From Brevundimonas naejangsanensis DSM 23858 (lineage in GTDB: Bacteria > Pseudomonadota > Alphaproteobacteria > Caulobacterales > Caulobacteraceae), in the NCBI RefSeq assembly GCF_000421705.1, contig NZ_ATXN01000002.1, positions 434,001-498,000 of the forward strand: a stretch of DNA of 64,000 nt, written 5' to 3'. Of the stretch, positions 56,206-64,000 are shown piece by piece. The first letter of the stretch is position 1, and each line of letters starts with the position of its first letter. Made by a program: the position numbers and the translations under genes. The notes below the pieces were generated by a model. That model was not told the DNA's origin and made no database searches. It saw only the letters and a program-made list of their open reading frames with translations.

Positions 56206-57039
56206 TCAGGCCGCCGCGTCCATCGCCGCGATGGCGTCGTCCAGCCCCAGCGCCTGCATCAGATTGCGCATTTCCTGCCGCGCGGCCACGTGGGCCAGCG
56301 ACACCGACACCGGGCGGATATCGTTCGACAGGTCCGCCACCGTCAGGCCGAAGGGGAAGAGTTCGCGATAGATGACCCGGTCGCGCAGGCCCGGCCCGAC
56401 GCGGAAGCCGACCCGTTTGGCCAGCTTGGCCATGCGCGAGGCCAGACGGCGACGGTTGCGGGCCTCGGCCACGGCCAGACGGTTGGTGACCACGATCCAG
56501 TCGATCGTCACCTGGCGGCCCTCGGTGATGGCGCGGTGCTTGCGCGCCTCCCAGACGCTTTCCGAATAGATCGAGGGGCGGATCAGATCCAGCGTCACCG
56601 GGTCCACCTCGCCCAGCAGGTCGAAGTCGACGAAGCTGTCGTTCATCGGAGTGACGATCTGATCAGCCCGGCCATGCGCGGCGCGCGACAGCGGCGTATC
56701 CCCGCCCGGCGTATCGATCAGGATGACATCCGCCGACGACTTGGCGTAGCTGAACGCCGCCTCGAAACGCGACAACTGCTCGGCCTCATCCGCCTTATGC
56801 AGCACCTTGCCGTCGCCCATGTCGGGAACAATGGGCAGCGGCAGCACATGGCCGTTGGCCTTGGTCCAGGCGGCGCGGTTGGCGAAGAAACGCTCCAGCG
56901 AGCGCTGGCGCAGGTCCAGGTCGATGATGGCGACCTTGCGACCGGCATGAAGAAGGCCGGTGGCGATGTGAATGGCCAGGGTGGACTTACCCGCCCCGCC
57001 CTTTTCATTGCCGATGACGATGACCTGAGGCTGCGCCAT
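56206..57039 (-). CDS. mipZ: Division-plane positioning ATPase MipZ
   Basis: ParA-like P-loop ATPase that in Caulobacter forms polar gradients through ParB and blocks FtsZ assembly away from midcell. 277 residues from MAQPQVIVIG. The deviant Walker A motif is GNEKGGAGKST, with Walker B in VILIDTPGGD, followed by PMNDSFVDFDLLGEVD and WIVVTNRLAVAEARNRRR, strongly typical of MipZ. A GTG four codons upstream is possible but GGGA precedes this ATG. This gene strongly indicates Caulobacterales or related Alphaproteobacteria. Confidence 0.94.
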   Translation of the reverse strand: MAQPQVIVIGNEKGGAGKSTLAIHIATGLLHAGRKVAIIDLDLRQRSLERFFANRAAWTKANGHVLPLPIVPDMGDGKVLHKADEAEQLSRFEAAFSYAKSSADVILIDTPGGDTPLSRAAHGRADQIVTPMNDSFVDFDLLGEVDPVTLDLIRPSIYSESVWEARKHRAITEGRQVTIDWIVVTNRLAVAEARNRRRLASRMAKLAKRVGFRVGPGLRDRVIYRELFPFGLTVADLSNDIRPVSVSLAHVAARQEMRNLMQALGLDDAIAAMDAAA

Positions 57040-57159
57040 GTGAAATCCCACTGTGATCAGCAGGCGCGACTCATCTCTGTCCGCAGCCCGCCCATGCCGC
57101 GCAGGATCGGGCCGCGAGAGCCAATCGTCAACGAAACCTTAAGCTGAGCCTGTGGACGA

Positions 57160-57792
57160 TCAGGCCGCCGCGCCGCGGGAGCGCGCACACCAGGGGTCCG
57201 ACGCCGCCAGATCGCGGCACAGAATCTGCGCCTGTTCAGCCGTAGCGGCGACTTTCAGCCGGACCAGACGGCGCCCGCCGACCTCGACCGCCTCATAGGC
57301 AGGCTGAAGCCCCGACAGGGCCGCCCCGCCCGTGCTGCGGCTCAGGCGCGACCACGCCGCCCGGGCGCCCTCCTCGCTGGAAAAGGCGCCGAGCTGCACA
57401 TGGCGCGCTGTCGGCATCGATGGTCGTTCCGTCGGGACGGCAGGCGCAGGGGCCTCGAAATCAGGATAGGCGCTTGCGGCAGGCGCAGCCGTAGAGGTCC
57501 GACGAACCTTGCCCAGACCATCCTTGGCGACCAGACCTTCGCGCGCGTCCCACAGCTCGTGCGGGGTCATGAGCTCGACCTTCAGCGGCGCTGCACGCTG
57601 ACGCGGAGTGGCGGACGACGCCGACGCCGCCTGACCCTCCACTTCAGCCGATACCGGAATGGAGGCGACAGACTGCGCCAGAGCCTCGAAACGGTGCGGA
57701 TCGCGCTCGTTCACGCCGCAACTCGCCAGCACCAGGGCGGCCGCCGAAAGGGCGACGGCAAGCGGCAGTCGAGGCAGGACGGGCTGGACCAT
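57160..57792 (-). CDS. SPOR-domain lipoprotein
   Basis: 210 residues. A lipoprotein signal peptide with lipobox VLASC at about residue 25 is followed by a linker rich in Ala/Ser/Pro and a C-terminal SPOR domain from about residue 130 (HVQLGAFSSEEGARAAWSRLS to the end). The last strand contains two cysteines (ILCRDLAASDPWCARS). SPOR domains bind denuded glycan strands at the division septum. Its neighbour mipZ fits a division role (inference). Confidence 0.87.
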   Translation of the reverse strand: MVQPVLPRLPLAVALSAAALVLASCGVNERDPHRFEALAQSVASIPVSAEVEGQAASASSATPRQRAAPLKVELMTPHELWDAREGLVAKDGLGKVRRTSTAAPAASAYPDFEAPAPAVPTERPSMPTARHVQLGAFSSEEGARAAWSRLSRSTGGAALSGLQPAYEAVEVGGRRLVRLKVAATAEQAQILCRDLAASDPWCARSRGAAA

Positions 57793-57840
57793 GACGCCAC
57801 CCTCGCCCGCCCTGCTTTGAGACGGAGTTAACGCGCCGAG

Positions 57841-58602
57841 TCAGCCTATGGCGCCGACGCCGCCCTCGATCTCTCCCGGCGCCACATCGGCGTCGGTCAG
57901 GGCCAGGGTCCAGCCGTGGTGCGTATTCAGGCCCCAGCGACGCGCGCCCGAGCCGTCGCCCGCATCGCCGCCCGCCGTGACCACCACGCGGCGGCCCTTG
58001 GGCAGGGCCGGCGGATCAATCTTGCCAACGGCCAGAGACGTCGGCGTCTCGCCGCCGTAACCGTCGAACACGCTCAGCATCGACCACTCGCGACGCAGGC
58101 CGATCCACCAGGGATCATCGCCGCTGATGGACAGGACCGCCACGCCCTTGCCCTCGGCCGCATGAGCCAGAGCGGCCTGCGGATCGAGGACCAGCTTGAT
58201 GTCGGCGGCGGCGCCGAAGCGCAGGCGGGCGCCGTCCACCGCCTTGGATGGATCGATCGGGGCCCAGACCTGGACCTGCAGACGACCCTGGCGCGCCAGA
58301 CCCCAGCCGACGATCTCGCGCCACAGGTGTTCGACGGCTTCGCGGTTTTCAGGGTCGCACTGCTTCAGGATGCGGGCCTGAACGGCCTGCTCGCGATCGG
58401 GGCGCAGCTTGGTGTGGGGGCCGGTCGGCGCGTCCTTGGCCTTGCCCACCTGGGCGGCGACGGACAGGCGGCGCTCGAACAGCTCGAGAATCTGATCGTC
58501 CAGGCTGTCGATTTCGGCGCGCAGGGCGGCCAGCGCCTTCTGTTCGGCGCTCAGTTCAACGGATTCGGCGGGCCAGACTTGCTGGATGGCGGATTGCGAC
58601 AT
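57841..58602 (-). CDS. Chorismate mutase with a C-terminal extension
   Basis: Converts chorismate to prephenate, 253 residues. The AroQ-type chorismate mutase domain occupies about 23-105 (LRAEIDSLDDQILELFERRLSVAAQVGKAK, with active-site Arg and Lys, then PDREQAVQARI). The remaining about 145 residues (LQVQVWAPIDPSKAVDGARLRFG..., DDPWWIGLRREW) look like a separate domain, with no clear ACT or prephenate dehydratase motif. It is downstream of a Phe/Tyr-rich leader peptide, so its expression probably responds to charged tRNA-Phe/Tyr. Ribosome site is weak. Confidence 0.83.
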   Translation of the reverse strand: MSQSAIQQVWPAESVELSAEQKALAALRAEIDSLDDQILELFERRLSVAAQVGKAKDAPTGPHTKLRPDREQAVQARILKQCDPENREAVEHLWREIVGWGLARQGRLQVQVWAPIDPSKAVDGARLRFGAAADIKLVLDPQAALAHAAEGKGVAVLSISGDDPWWIGLRREWSMLSVFDGYGGETPTSLAVGKIDPPALPKGRRVVVTAGGDAGDGSGARRWGLNTHHGWTLALTDADVAPGEIEGGVGAIG

Positions 58603-58650
58603 GGGAGATGGCTTTCGGCATGGATTTCGATGGGGAGGTCGCGTCCCGCC

Positions 58651-58753
58651 GACAGAAGGTCAGGCGTGAACGCGCGTACTGGCCGCTTGGGGAGAAGCGG
58701 TCGCCAGCGAGACTGTCAGGGTTTGGTTAGAAGCCCGACGCCTCAGCCGGCGT
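58651..58753 (-). promoter_or_regulatory. Candidate attenuator structures before chorismate mutase
   Basis: On the minus strand AGGCGT just after the leader stop (58738-58743) can pair either with ACGCC in the last leader codons (58749-58753) or with ACGCCT downstream (58662-58667). Between them lies a strong hairpin, CTGG-CGA-CCGCTT / AAGCGG-CCAG (58679-58707), and GACAG/CTGTC (58651-58655 with 58713-58717) encloses it. Such exclusive pairings are what an attenuator needs. There is no U-run, so control could be rho-dependent or translational. Judged by eye. Confidence 0.5.
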
Positions 58754-58844
58754 ATCGAAAGCCGTAATAGCCGTAGCCAAAATAAAAGCCGGCCACCGCG
58801 CGCGAGGTGGTTTCAAGGGTCATTTGTGCGCGCAGCGAGGACAT
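58743..58844 (-). CDS. Phe/Tyr-rich leader peptide of the chorismate mutase gene
   Basis: 33-residue open frame: ATG at 58844, TGA at 58743-58745. It starts MSSLRAQMTLETTSRAVAG and ends FYFGYGYYGFRYAG, with three Phe and five Tyr in 12 positions. Ribosome stalling on these codons when Phe or Tyr is scarce would change pairing of the following RNA, as in classical attenuators. It is too short for ordinary gene calling. It lies 141 bases before chorismate mutase, preceded by a promoter-like sequence and by the end of the prephenate dehydratase gene. Confidence 0.75.
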   Translation of the reverse strand: MSSLRAQMTLETTSRAVAGFYFGYGYYGFRYAG

Positions 58845-58887
58845 GAATCCGGTCCAGTTTCTGGATCAGGGTTGATCCGACCGGGCC

Positions 58888-58916
58888 TTACAACAGCAAA
58901 TTTTATGCGCGGTCAA
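58888..58916 (-). promoter_or_regulatory. Promoter-like sequence for the leader/chorismate mutase transcript
   Basis: Minus-strand TTGACC (58911-58916) and TTGTAA (58888-58893) are 17 bases apart, a good -35 and a fair -10. The -35 overlaps the stop codon of prephenate dehydratase. The leader start codon lies about 40 bases downstream. Confidence 0.5.
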
Positions 58917-59479
58917 GCCTCAGGAGCCGTAAAGAGGACAAACCGTGTGCGGTTGTCGCTGAAATCCTGCAGATCGTTGCGCAGAACCGACAGGCCATAG
59001 ACCTCAGCCGCGCGAGCGGGCGCGACGGCGGCGCGCGAGACGTCGCCCGCCTCGGCCACCGCAGCGGCCGCGCCCCCGGTGTCGAACACCTCGACGGCCG
59101 TGATCGCCATCTCTTTCAGCGCCTTGGAGCACTGTTGCAGGGCCACAGGGTGGCTCTCGGCCGTCTTCACGTCCGACAGCCGCGCCTCGGGCACGCCCAG
59201 CAGGGCCAGCCGGATCGGCCGCCAGGCGTCGCTGACCGCTACCAGTCCCGCCTCTCGAACAAGCGTAGCGGCGGGCTCGACCACGCCCACGGTCGAGTTC
59301 TCGACCGGGATCAGGGCGCAGTGGCAGTCGCCGCTCAGGACGGCGTCGATCGCCCCCTGAAAGGTCTCGAAGCCGACCGCTTCGTCCCACGGGCGCAGGT
59401 CGAGGCAGGCTTCATGGCTGAAGGCGCCCGGCGCGCCCTGATAGGCGACGCGGCCGGGCGTTTCGTCGTCTGACGTCAT
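58913..59479 (-). CDS. pheA: Prephenate dehydratase lacking the ACT domain
   Basis: Converts prephenate to phenylpyruvate. 188 residues from the ATG overlapping the DAHP synthase stop (ATGA). The catalytic domain is complete: [66 protein letters not shown] and the essential Thr in DNRTRFVLF. It stops 8 residues after that motif, whereas typical enzymes continue with an ACT domain (about 80 residues) that gives Phe feedback. This enzyme should not be feedback-inhibited by Phe in the usual way (inference). Confidence 0.93.
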   Translation of the reverse strand: MTSDDETPGRVAYQGAPGAFSHEACLDLRPWDEAVGFETFQGAIDAVLSGDCHCALIPVENSTVGVVEPAATLVREAGLVAVSDAWRPIRLALLGVPEARLSDVKTAESHPVALQQCSKALKEMAITAVEVFDTGGAAAAVAEAGDVSRAAVAPARAAEVYGLSVLRNDLQDFSDNRTRFVLFTAPEA

Positions 59480-60846
59480 GCGGCCTCGGACCGGGCCTGC
59501 CGCCCGGCCTTGAGGCGCTCGGCGACCAGGAAGGCCAGCTCCAGCGCCTGATCCGCGTTCAGGCGCGGGTCGCAGTGGGTGTGATAACGGCTCGACAGGT
59601 CGTCCTCGGTCACCGCCTGGGCGCCGCCGATGCATTCGGTGACGTTCTGGCCGGTCATTTCCAGGTGGACGCCGCCGGGATGGACGCCCTCGGCCTCGGC
59701 CACGTCGATGAAGGTGCGGACCTCGCCCATGACGCGATCGAACGGACGGGTCTTGTAGCCGTTGCCAGCCTTCAGCGTATTGCCGTGCATCGGGTCGATC
59801 GACCAGATGACGCGCTTGCCCGCCGCCTTCACCGCCCGCATCAGGCCCGGCAGGCGGTCGCCCGCCTTGTCATGGCCGAAGCGGCCGATCAGCGTCAGAC
59901 GGCCCGGAGTGTTGTTCGGGTTCAGGGCGTCGATCAGCGGCAGCAGGTCGTCCGCCGTCATGGTCGGCCCGCACTTGACCCCGATGGGGTTGGAGATGCC
60001 GCGCATGAACTCGATGTGGGCGCCGTCCAGTTGGCGGGTGCGCTCGCCGATCCACAGCATGTGAGCCGAGGTGTCGAACCATTCGCCGGTCGAACCGTCC
60101 AGACGCGTGAGGGCGCTCTCGACGTTCAGCAGCAGGGCTTCGTGGCTGGTGAAGACCTCGACGCGCGACAGGTCGGGATGCGTCTCGGGCGTGACGCCGA
60201 CCGCCTCCATGAAGGCCAGGGCCTCTGTGATCTTGTCAGCCAGCTCGCGGTAGGCCGCGCCCGCGCCGTCGTCGGCGAAGCCCAGAGTCCAGCGGTGGAT
60301 GTTGTAGAGGTCCGCATACCCCCCGCCCGCAAAGGCGCGCAGCAGGTTCAGCGTCGAGGCCGACTGGTTATAGGCGCGGATCAGGCGCTGCGGATCGGGC
60401 GTGCGCTCTTCCGGCGTGAAACCCATGCCGTTGATGATATCGCCGCGATAGGACGGCAGCTCGACCCCACCGATCTCCTCGACCGGCGACGAGCGCGGCT
60501 TGGCGAACTGACCGGCGATGCGGCCCACCTTCACCACCGGCTTGCGACCGGCGAAGGTCAGGACCACCGCCATCTGCAGGATCAGGCGGAAGGTGTCGCG
60601 GATGTTGTCGGTCGAGAACTCCTTGAAGCTCTCGGCGCAGTCGCCGCCCTGCAGCAGGAAGGCGTCGCCCGCCTCGACCTGGGCCAGGTGGCTGGTGAGC
60701 TTGCGCGCCTCGCCCGCAAAGACAAGGGGCGGCATCGCGCGCAGCTCGTCTTCGACGCGCGCCAGTTCGGCGGCGTCCGGATAGTCCGTCGGCATATGCA
60801 GAACGGGCTTGTTTCTCCAGGATTCGGGGGTCCAGCGCTTACTCAT
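59476..60846 (-). CDS. aroG: Class II 3-deoxy-7-phosphoheptulonate (DAHP) synthase
   Basis: First enzyme of the shikimate pathway, condensing PEP and erythrose 4-phosphate. 456 residues, plant/actinobacterial-like class II type: [23 protein letters not shown] (metal Cys), [51 protein letters not shown] and [16 protein letters not shown]. It is the first gene of the aromatic set; prephenate dehydratase overlaps its stop. Only 51 bases separate it from the upstream hydrolase gene, so the promoter is there. Confidence 0.95.
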   Translation of the reverse strand: MSKRWTPESWRNKPVLHMPTDYPDAAELARVEDELRAMPPLVFAGEARKLTSHLAQVEAGDAFLLQGGDCAESFKEFSTDNIRDTFRLILQMAVVLTFAGRKPVVKVGRIAGQFAKPRSSPVEEIGGVELPSYRGDIINGMGFTPEERTPDPQRLIRAYNQSASTLNLLRAFAGGGYADLYNIHRWTLGFADDGAGAAYRELADKITEALAFMEAVGVTPETHPDLSRVEVFTSHEALLLNVESALTRLDGSTGEWFDTSAHMLWIGERTRQLDGAHIEFMRGISNPIGVKCGPTMTADDLLPLIDALNPNNTPGRLTLIGRFGHDKAGDRLPGLMRAVKAAGKRVIWSIDPMHGNTLKAGNGYKTRPFDRVMGEVRTFIDVAEAEGVHPGGVHLEMTGQNVTECIGGAQAVTEDDLSSRYHTHCDPRLNADQALELAFLVAERLKAGRQARSEAA

Positions 60847-60897
60847 GCCGCCAAGATAGGCTTTTAAGCGATCTGGAACAACAAACCTTGCAGAAAA

Positions 60898-61950
60898 TTA
60901 CCCGATCAGCGGTTTCCATGCCTCACCCTCGGGCAAGGGTGCGAACAAGGCCTCGATCTGGGCGTCCGAAACCGAAGAAAGCTCGGCGGGCGACCACTTC
61001 GGCGCATTGTCCTTATCGATGATGACGGCGCGGACGCCCTCCTGGAAGTCGTGGGTCTGCACCACCCGCCCGCCCAGGGCGTATTCCATCGCCATGTTGT
61101 CGGCGAAGTCGGTCAGGGTCGCCCCCGTGCGGATCTGGCGCAGCGAGACCTTCAGCGACTGCGGCGACTTGGTCTTCAGGATGTCCAGTTGCTTCAGCGC
61201 CCAGTCCGAACCGTCGGCCTGAAGGGCGGCGACGATCTCCTCGACCGTGTCGAAGGCGAACAGGCGGTCAATGGCCTCGCGGTGCGGCGCCAGCGGCGAA
61301 GGCCCAGCGTCCCCGGCGACGCGGTCGGCGACCGCCTTGGGATCGGCAGGCGCGGCCAGCAGATCGGCCTTCAGGCCCTCGATAGCCTCGCTCGGCACGT
61401 AATGAGTGTGAATGCCCAAGGCCACCGTATCCGCCGCCTTCAGCCGCGCGCCGGTCAGGGCCAGCCAGACTCCCGTCTGGCCCGGCAGGCGCGGCAGGAA
61501 CCAGCCGCCGCCCACGTCGGGGAACAGGCCGATGCCGGTTTCAGGCATGGCGTAGGTGGTGCGCTCGGTGGCGATGCGGACGTCGGCGGGTTCGCTGATG
61601 CCCACGCCGCCGCCCATGACGATGCCGTCCACCACCGCCGTGATCGGCTTGGGATAGACGAACATCAGATGGTTGAGTTGATACTCGGCCTTGAAGAAGG
61701 CCTTGGCTTCTGACGCGTCCCCCGCCCCGCTCTCGGCGATCATGCGGATGTCGCCCCCGGCGCAGAAGCCGCGCTCGCCCGCGTGGTCGATCAGCACCGA
61801 CTGAACCGCGTCGTCCGCGCGCCAGGCCGACAACGCCTCGATCATCGCCTCGCACATCGCCCGGTTCAGGGCGTGGATCGCCTTGGGCCGGTTCAGGGTG
61901 ATGCGGCCGACACCGTTCTCGATGCGGGTGATGACTTCGAGTTCGCTCAT
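60898..61950 (-). CDS. 3-hydroxyisobutyryl-CoA hydrolase-type enoyl-CoA hydratase family protein
   Basis: 350-residue crotonase-fold enzyme, start ATG overlapping the acyl-CoA dehydrogenase stop (ATGA). Motifs: RITLNRPKAIHALN, GERGFCAGGDIRM (oxyanion hole), VDGIVMGGGVGIS, MPETGIGLFPDVGGGWFLPRL with the Glu/Asp pair typical of HIBYL-CoA hydrolase, and the long C-terminal region with FVxGVRAVIIDKDNAPKW-like EGVRAVIIDKD. It hydrolyses 3-hydroxyisobutyryl-CoA in valine breakdown, fitting the adjacent dehydrogenase. Confidence 0.88.
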   Translation of the reverse strand: MSELEVITRIENGVGRITLNRPKAIHALNRAMCEAMIEALSAWRADDAVQSVLIDHAGERGFCAGGDIRMIAESGAGDASEAKAFFKAEYQLNHLMFVYPKPITAVVDGIVMGGGVGISEPADVRIATERTTYAMPETGIGLFPDVGGGWFLPRLPGQTGVWLALTGARLKAADTVALGIHTHYVPSEAIEGLKADLLAAPADPKAVADRVAGDAGPSPLAPHREAIDRLFAFDTVEEIVAALQADGSDWALKQLDILKTKSPQSLKVSLRQIRTGATLTDFADNMAMEYALGGRVVQTHDFQEGVRAVIIDKDNAPKWSPAELSSVSDAQIEALFAPLPEGEAWKPLIG

Positions 61951-63083
61951 TTCGCCAGCTCCCGCGCGATGATCACCCGCATGATCTCGTTCGTGCCTTC
62001 CAGAATGCGGTGAACGCGCAGGTCGCGCACGATCCGCTCCAGCGGATAGTCCTTCAGATAGCCGTAGCCGCCGTGCAGCTGCAGCGCCTGATCGGCGATC
62101 TGGAAGCAGGCGTCGGTCGTCAGGCGCTTGGCCATGGCGCACCACTTGGTCTTTTCGGCGTGGCCGGTGTCGATGGCCCAGGCGCCGCGAAGCACCATCA
62201 GACGGGCGGCCTCAAGATCCGTGGCCATGTCCGCCAGCTCGAACTGGGTGTTCTGGAACTGGCCGATCGCCTGACCGAACTGCTTGCGGGCGGCGACGTA
62301 TTCTTGCGCCGTCTCCAGCGCCAGACGTGCCCCGCCCAGCGAACAGGCGGCGATGTTCAGACGCCCGCCGTCCAGACCGGCCATGGCGTATTTGAAGCCC
62401 GCGCCTTCCTCGCCCACCAGATTGGCGACCGGCACCCGGCAGTCGTCGAAGCTGACCACGGCGGTCGGCTGGGCGTTCCAGCCCATCTTCTTCTCATTGG
62501 CGCCGAAAGACAGGCCCGGCGTCCCCGCCTCGACCACCAGGGTCGAGATGCCCTTAGGCCCCTCCCCGCCCGTGCGGACCATGACGACATAGACGTCCGA
62601 CGTCCCGGCGCCGGAAATGAACGCCTTGGCGCCGTTCAGCACATAGTGGTCGCCCTCACGCACCGCCGTCGTTCGCAGCGCCGCCGCGTCCGAGCCCGAG
62701 CCGGGCTCAGTCAGGCAATAGCTGGCGATCTTCTCCATCCCGACCAGCGACGGCACAAAGCGCGCCCGCAGCTCGTCCGAGCCGAAGCTGTCGATCATCC
62801 ACGTCGCCATGTTGTGGATCGAGATGAAGGCCGCCGTCGCCACGTCGCCGCGCGACAGCTCTTCAAAGATCACCGCCGCCTCGACCCGGCCCAGACCCAT
62901 GCCGCCGTGTTCCTCGCCCGTATAGATGCCGGCGAAACCCATCTCGGCGGCAGCCTTCAGCACGTCGACCGGGAAATGCTTGTCCTCGTCCCAGCGAGCC
63001 GAGTGCGGGGCCAGTTCGGCCTCGGCGAAGGCGCGGGCCGCGTCCTGAATGGCGCGTTGATCCTCGGTGAGGGCGAAGTCCAT
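61947..63083 (-). CDS. Acyl-CoA dehydrogenase, probably isobutyryl-CoA dehydrogenase
   Basis: FAD-dependent dehydrogenase, 378 residues. Signature segments: YCLTEPGSGSDAAAL, GAKAFISGAGTSDVYVVMVRTG, KMGWNAQPTAVVSFDDCRVP, RKQFGQAIGQFQNTQFELADM and LQLHGGYGYLKDYPLERIVRDLRVHRILEGTNEIMR. The IHNMATWMIDSFGS and QPTA segments resemble isobutyryl-CoA dehydrogenase. Linked to the hydrolase by ATGA overlap, both point to valine catabolism. Confidence 0.9.
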   Translation of the reverse strand: MDFALTEDQRAIQDAARAFAEAELAPHSARWDEDKHFPVDVLKAAAEMGFAGIYTGEEHGGMGLGRVEAAVIFEELSRGDVATAAFISIHNMATWMIDSFGSDELRARFVPSLVGMEKIASYCLTEPGSGSDAAALRTTAVREGDHYVLNGAKAFISGAGTSDVYVVMVRTGGEGPKGISTLVVEAGTPGLSFGANEKKMGWNAQPTAVVSFDDCRVPVANLVGEEGAGFKYAMAGLDGGRLNIAACSLGGARLALETAQEYVAARKQFGQAIGQFQNTQFELADMATDLEAARLMVLRGAWAIDTGHAEKTKWCAMAKRLTTDACFQIADQALQLHGGYGYLKDYPLERIVRDLRVHRILEGTNEIMRVIIARELAK

Positions 63084-63186
63084 GAAAGCTCCCGCATTAC
63101 AGCCTGCCCTCTGACGGGGCGTTCGGGGCGCTTCTAACGGCTGGTGAAGCGCGCGTCACCTTGCTGTCGGCGCCTGCTCAAGATTT

Positions 63187-63216
63187 CCGCTCATCCCGGC
63201 GGACGCCGGGATCCAG
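63187..63216 (+). repeat. REP-like element, left copy of an inverted pair
   Basis: 30-base unit CCGCTCATCCCGGCGGACGC plus CGGGATCCAG, itself palindromic at its CCCGGCG...CGCCGGG core. It is repeated in inverted orientation at 63294-63323 with one mismatch in 30. It lies in the 312-base gap between the acyl-CoA dehydrogenase and hemB starts. Confidence 0.8.
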
Positions 63217-63293
63217 TAAGAGCGACGAGCACAGGGTTGATGTTCGGGGAGCAGGCAGGGCGAATTTCAAATGATCAGTCTGAGGCCAAAGCA

Positions 63294-63323
63294 CTGGGTC
63301 CCGGCGTCCGCCGGGATGAGCGG
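63294..63323 (-). repeat. REP-like element, right copy of the inverted pair
   Basis: Reverse complement of the 63187-63216 unit with a single T to C difference. The 77 bases between the copies hold no gene I can see. The pair could form a long cruciform/hairpin, as in BIME-type intergenic elements. Confidence 0.8.
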
Positions 63324-63395
63324 GGAGAAAGGGTGTTCGCCCGCTTGGACAGTTCGTCTTTTGCCTCTCCCCTCGCTTTGTTTTAAGCCCCGCCC

Positions 63396-64000
63396 ATGAC
63401 CATCCCCTTCCAGCCTGCCGCCTTCCCCTACGCCCGCCCGCGTCGCCTGCGTTCGCAGCCGTGGGTGCGCCGTCTGGTCGCTGAGACGATCCTGACGCCC
63501 GCCGATCTGATCTGGCCGCTGATCGTCCATGACGGCCCGGAAGACCGTCAGCCGGTCGCCTCCATGCCGGGCGTCTTCCGGCTGTCGCCCAAGGAGGCCG
63601 CCAAGGCCGCCGTCGAGGCGCGCGATCTGGGCATTCCGATGGTCGCCCTGTTCCCCAACGTGAACGACAGTCTCAAGGACAATGTAGGCGCCGCCGCCAC
63701 CGACCCGGACGGCCTGATTCCCGACTGCATCCGCGCCATCAAGGACGCCGCGCCCGAGATCGGCGTCATGACCGACGTGGCGCTGGACTGCTACACCGAC
63801 CACGGCCACGACGGCGTTCTGGAGAATGGCCGCATCGTCAATGACCCGACGCTGGAGCGACTGGCGGAACAGGCCTTCATCCACGCCCACGCCGGCGCCG
63901 ACGCCGTGGCCCCGTCCGACATGATGGACGGCCGCGTCCAGGCCATCCGCGAGGCGCTGGAGGCCAACGGCCTCAACGACACCCTGATCATCAGCTATGC
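63396..64000 (+). CDS. hemB: Porphobilinogen synthase (delta-aminolevulinate dehydratase), 3' end outside window
   Basis: Second common enzyme of haem synthesis, joining two 5-aminolevulinate molecules. About 201 N-terminal residues are visible from ATG 63396: PRRLRSQPWVRRLVAE, LIWPLIVHDG, VASMPGVFRLS, MVALFPNVNDSLKD, GVMTDVALDCYTDHGHDG, HAHAGADAVAPSDMMDGRV. The metal loop has Asp where zinc enzymes have Cys (DVxxD...HD), pointing to the magnesium/potassium-dependent type. The frame is open to the window end. Confidence 0.95.
   Translation, partial: MTIPFQPAAFPYARPRRLRSQPWVRRLVAETILTPADLIWPLIVHDGPEDRQPVASMPGVFRLSPKEAAKAAVEARDLGIPMVALFPNVNDSLKDNVGAAATDPDGLIPDCIRAIKDAAPEIGVMTDVALDCYTDHGHDGVLENGRIVNDPTLERLAEQAFIHAHAGADAVAPSDMMDGRVQAIREALEANGLNDTLIISY

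Overview
The window is a compact, GC-rich stretch of an alphaproteobacterial chromosome, most likely Caulobacteraceae and probably Brevundimonas or a close relative (inference). The pointers are a MipZ division-site ATPase, a TipN-like polar coiled-coil protein, a complete mreB-mreC-mreD-mrdA-rodA elongasome operon, TamA/TamB, a class II DAHP synthase and an alphaproteobacterial-type SOS box. Genes are dense, often overlap by ATGA, and several starts are TTG or GTG. No IS element, prophage or CRISPR array was seen. The first gene (histidine kinase) and the last (hemB) are cut by the window ends.

Layout. 1-4446: a hybrid kinase with three receiver domains, CheR, a receiver-less CheB and a receiver-kinase, probably one signalling operon. 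4535-11202: tRNA-Lys(UUU), a small lipoprotein, then tamA-tamB. 11250-18060: a radical SAM gene behind an SOS box, an RNA uracil methyltransferase that has lost cluster cysteines, a glycine-zipper protein, then valS-tlyA. 18100-21538: an MmeI-like restriction-modification gene broken by two frameshifts, with an AT-rich inverted repeat in front. 21648-27773: the histidine-utilisation locus, hutC-hutG-hutI facing hutU-hutH across a palindromic operator. 27830-32040: a small exported protein, a bidirectional terminator, and an operon in which type 2 IPP isomerase lies between two PPC-repeat secreted proteins. 32134-36218: folD, lemA with two TPM-domain genes, and an EEP-family nuclease/phosphatase. 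36203-44562: a phospholipase-D-like enzyme, the TipN-like protein, a catalytically dead pyroglutamyl-peptidase-like protein, an MFS transporter, DUF423, prolyl aminopeptidase and a DUF6173-like protein. 44589-50506: the mre/mrd operon. 50754-57792: GST, TVP38 membrane protein, aspartate aminotransferase, polyprenyl diphosphate synthase, a TrmN6-like methyltransferase, a DnaJ membrane protein, mipZ and a SPOR lipoprotein. 57841-60846: aromatic amino-acid genes (class II DAHP synthase, ACT-less prephenate dehydratase, chorismate mutase). 60898-63083: two valine-catabolism genes. 63187-63323: an inverted pair of REP-like elements. 63396-end: hemB.

The most striking observation is an unlisted 33-codon leader peptide at 58743-58844 (minus strand) ending in a run of Phe and Tyr codons. 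It sits between prephenate dehydratase and chorismate mutase, is preceded by a promoter-like sequence and followed by alternative base-pairing segments. It looks like a Phe/Tyr-sensing attenuator, and the neighbouring prephenate dehydratase lacks the ACT domain that normally senses Phe.
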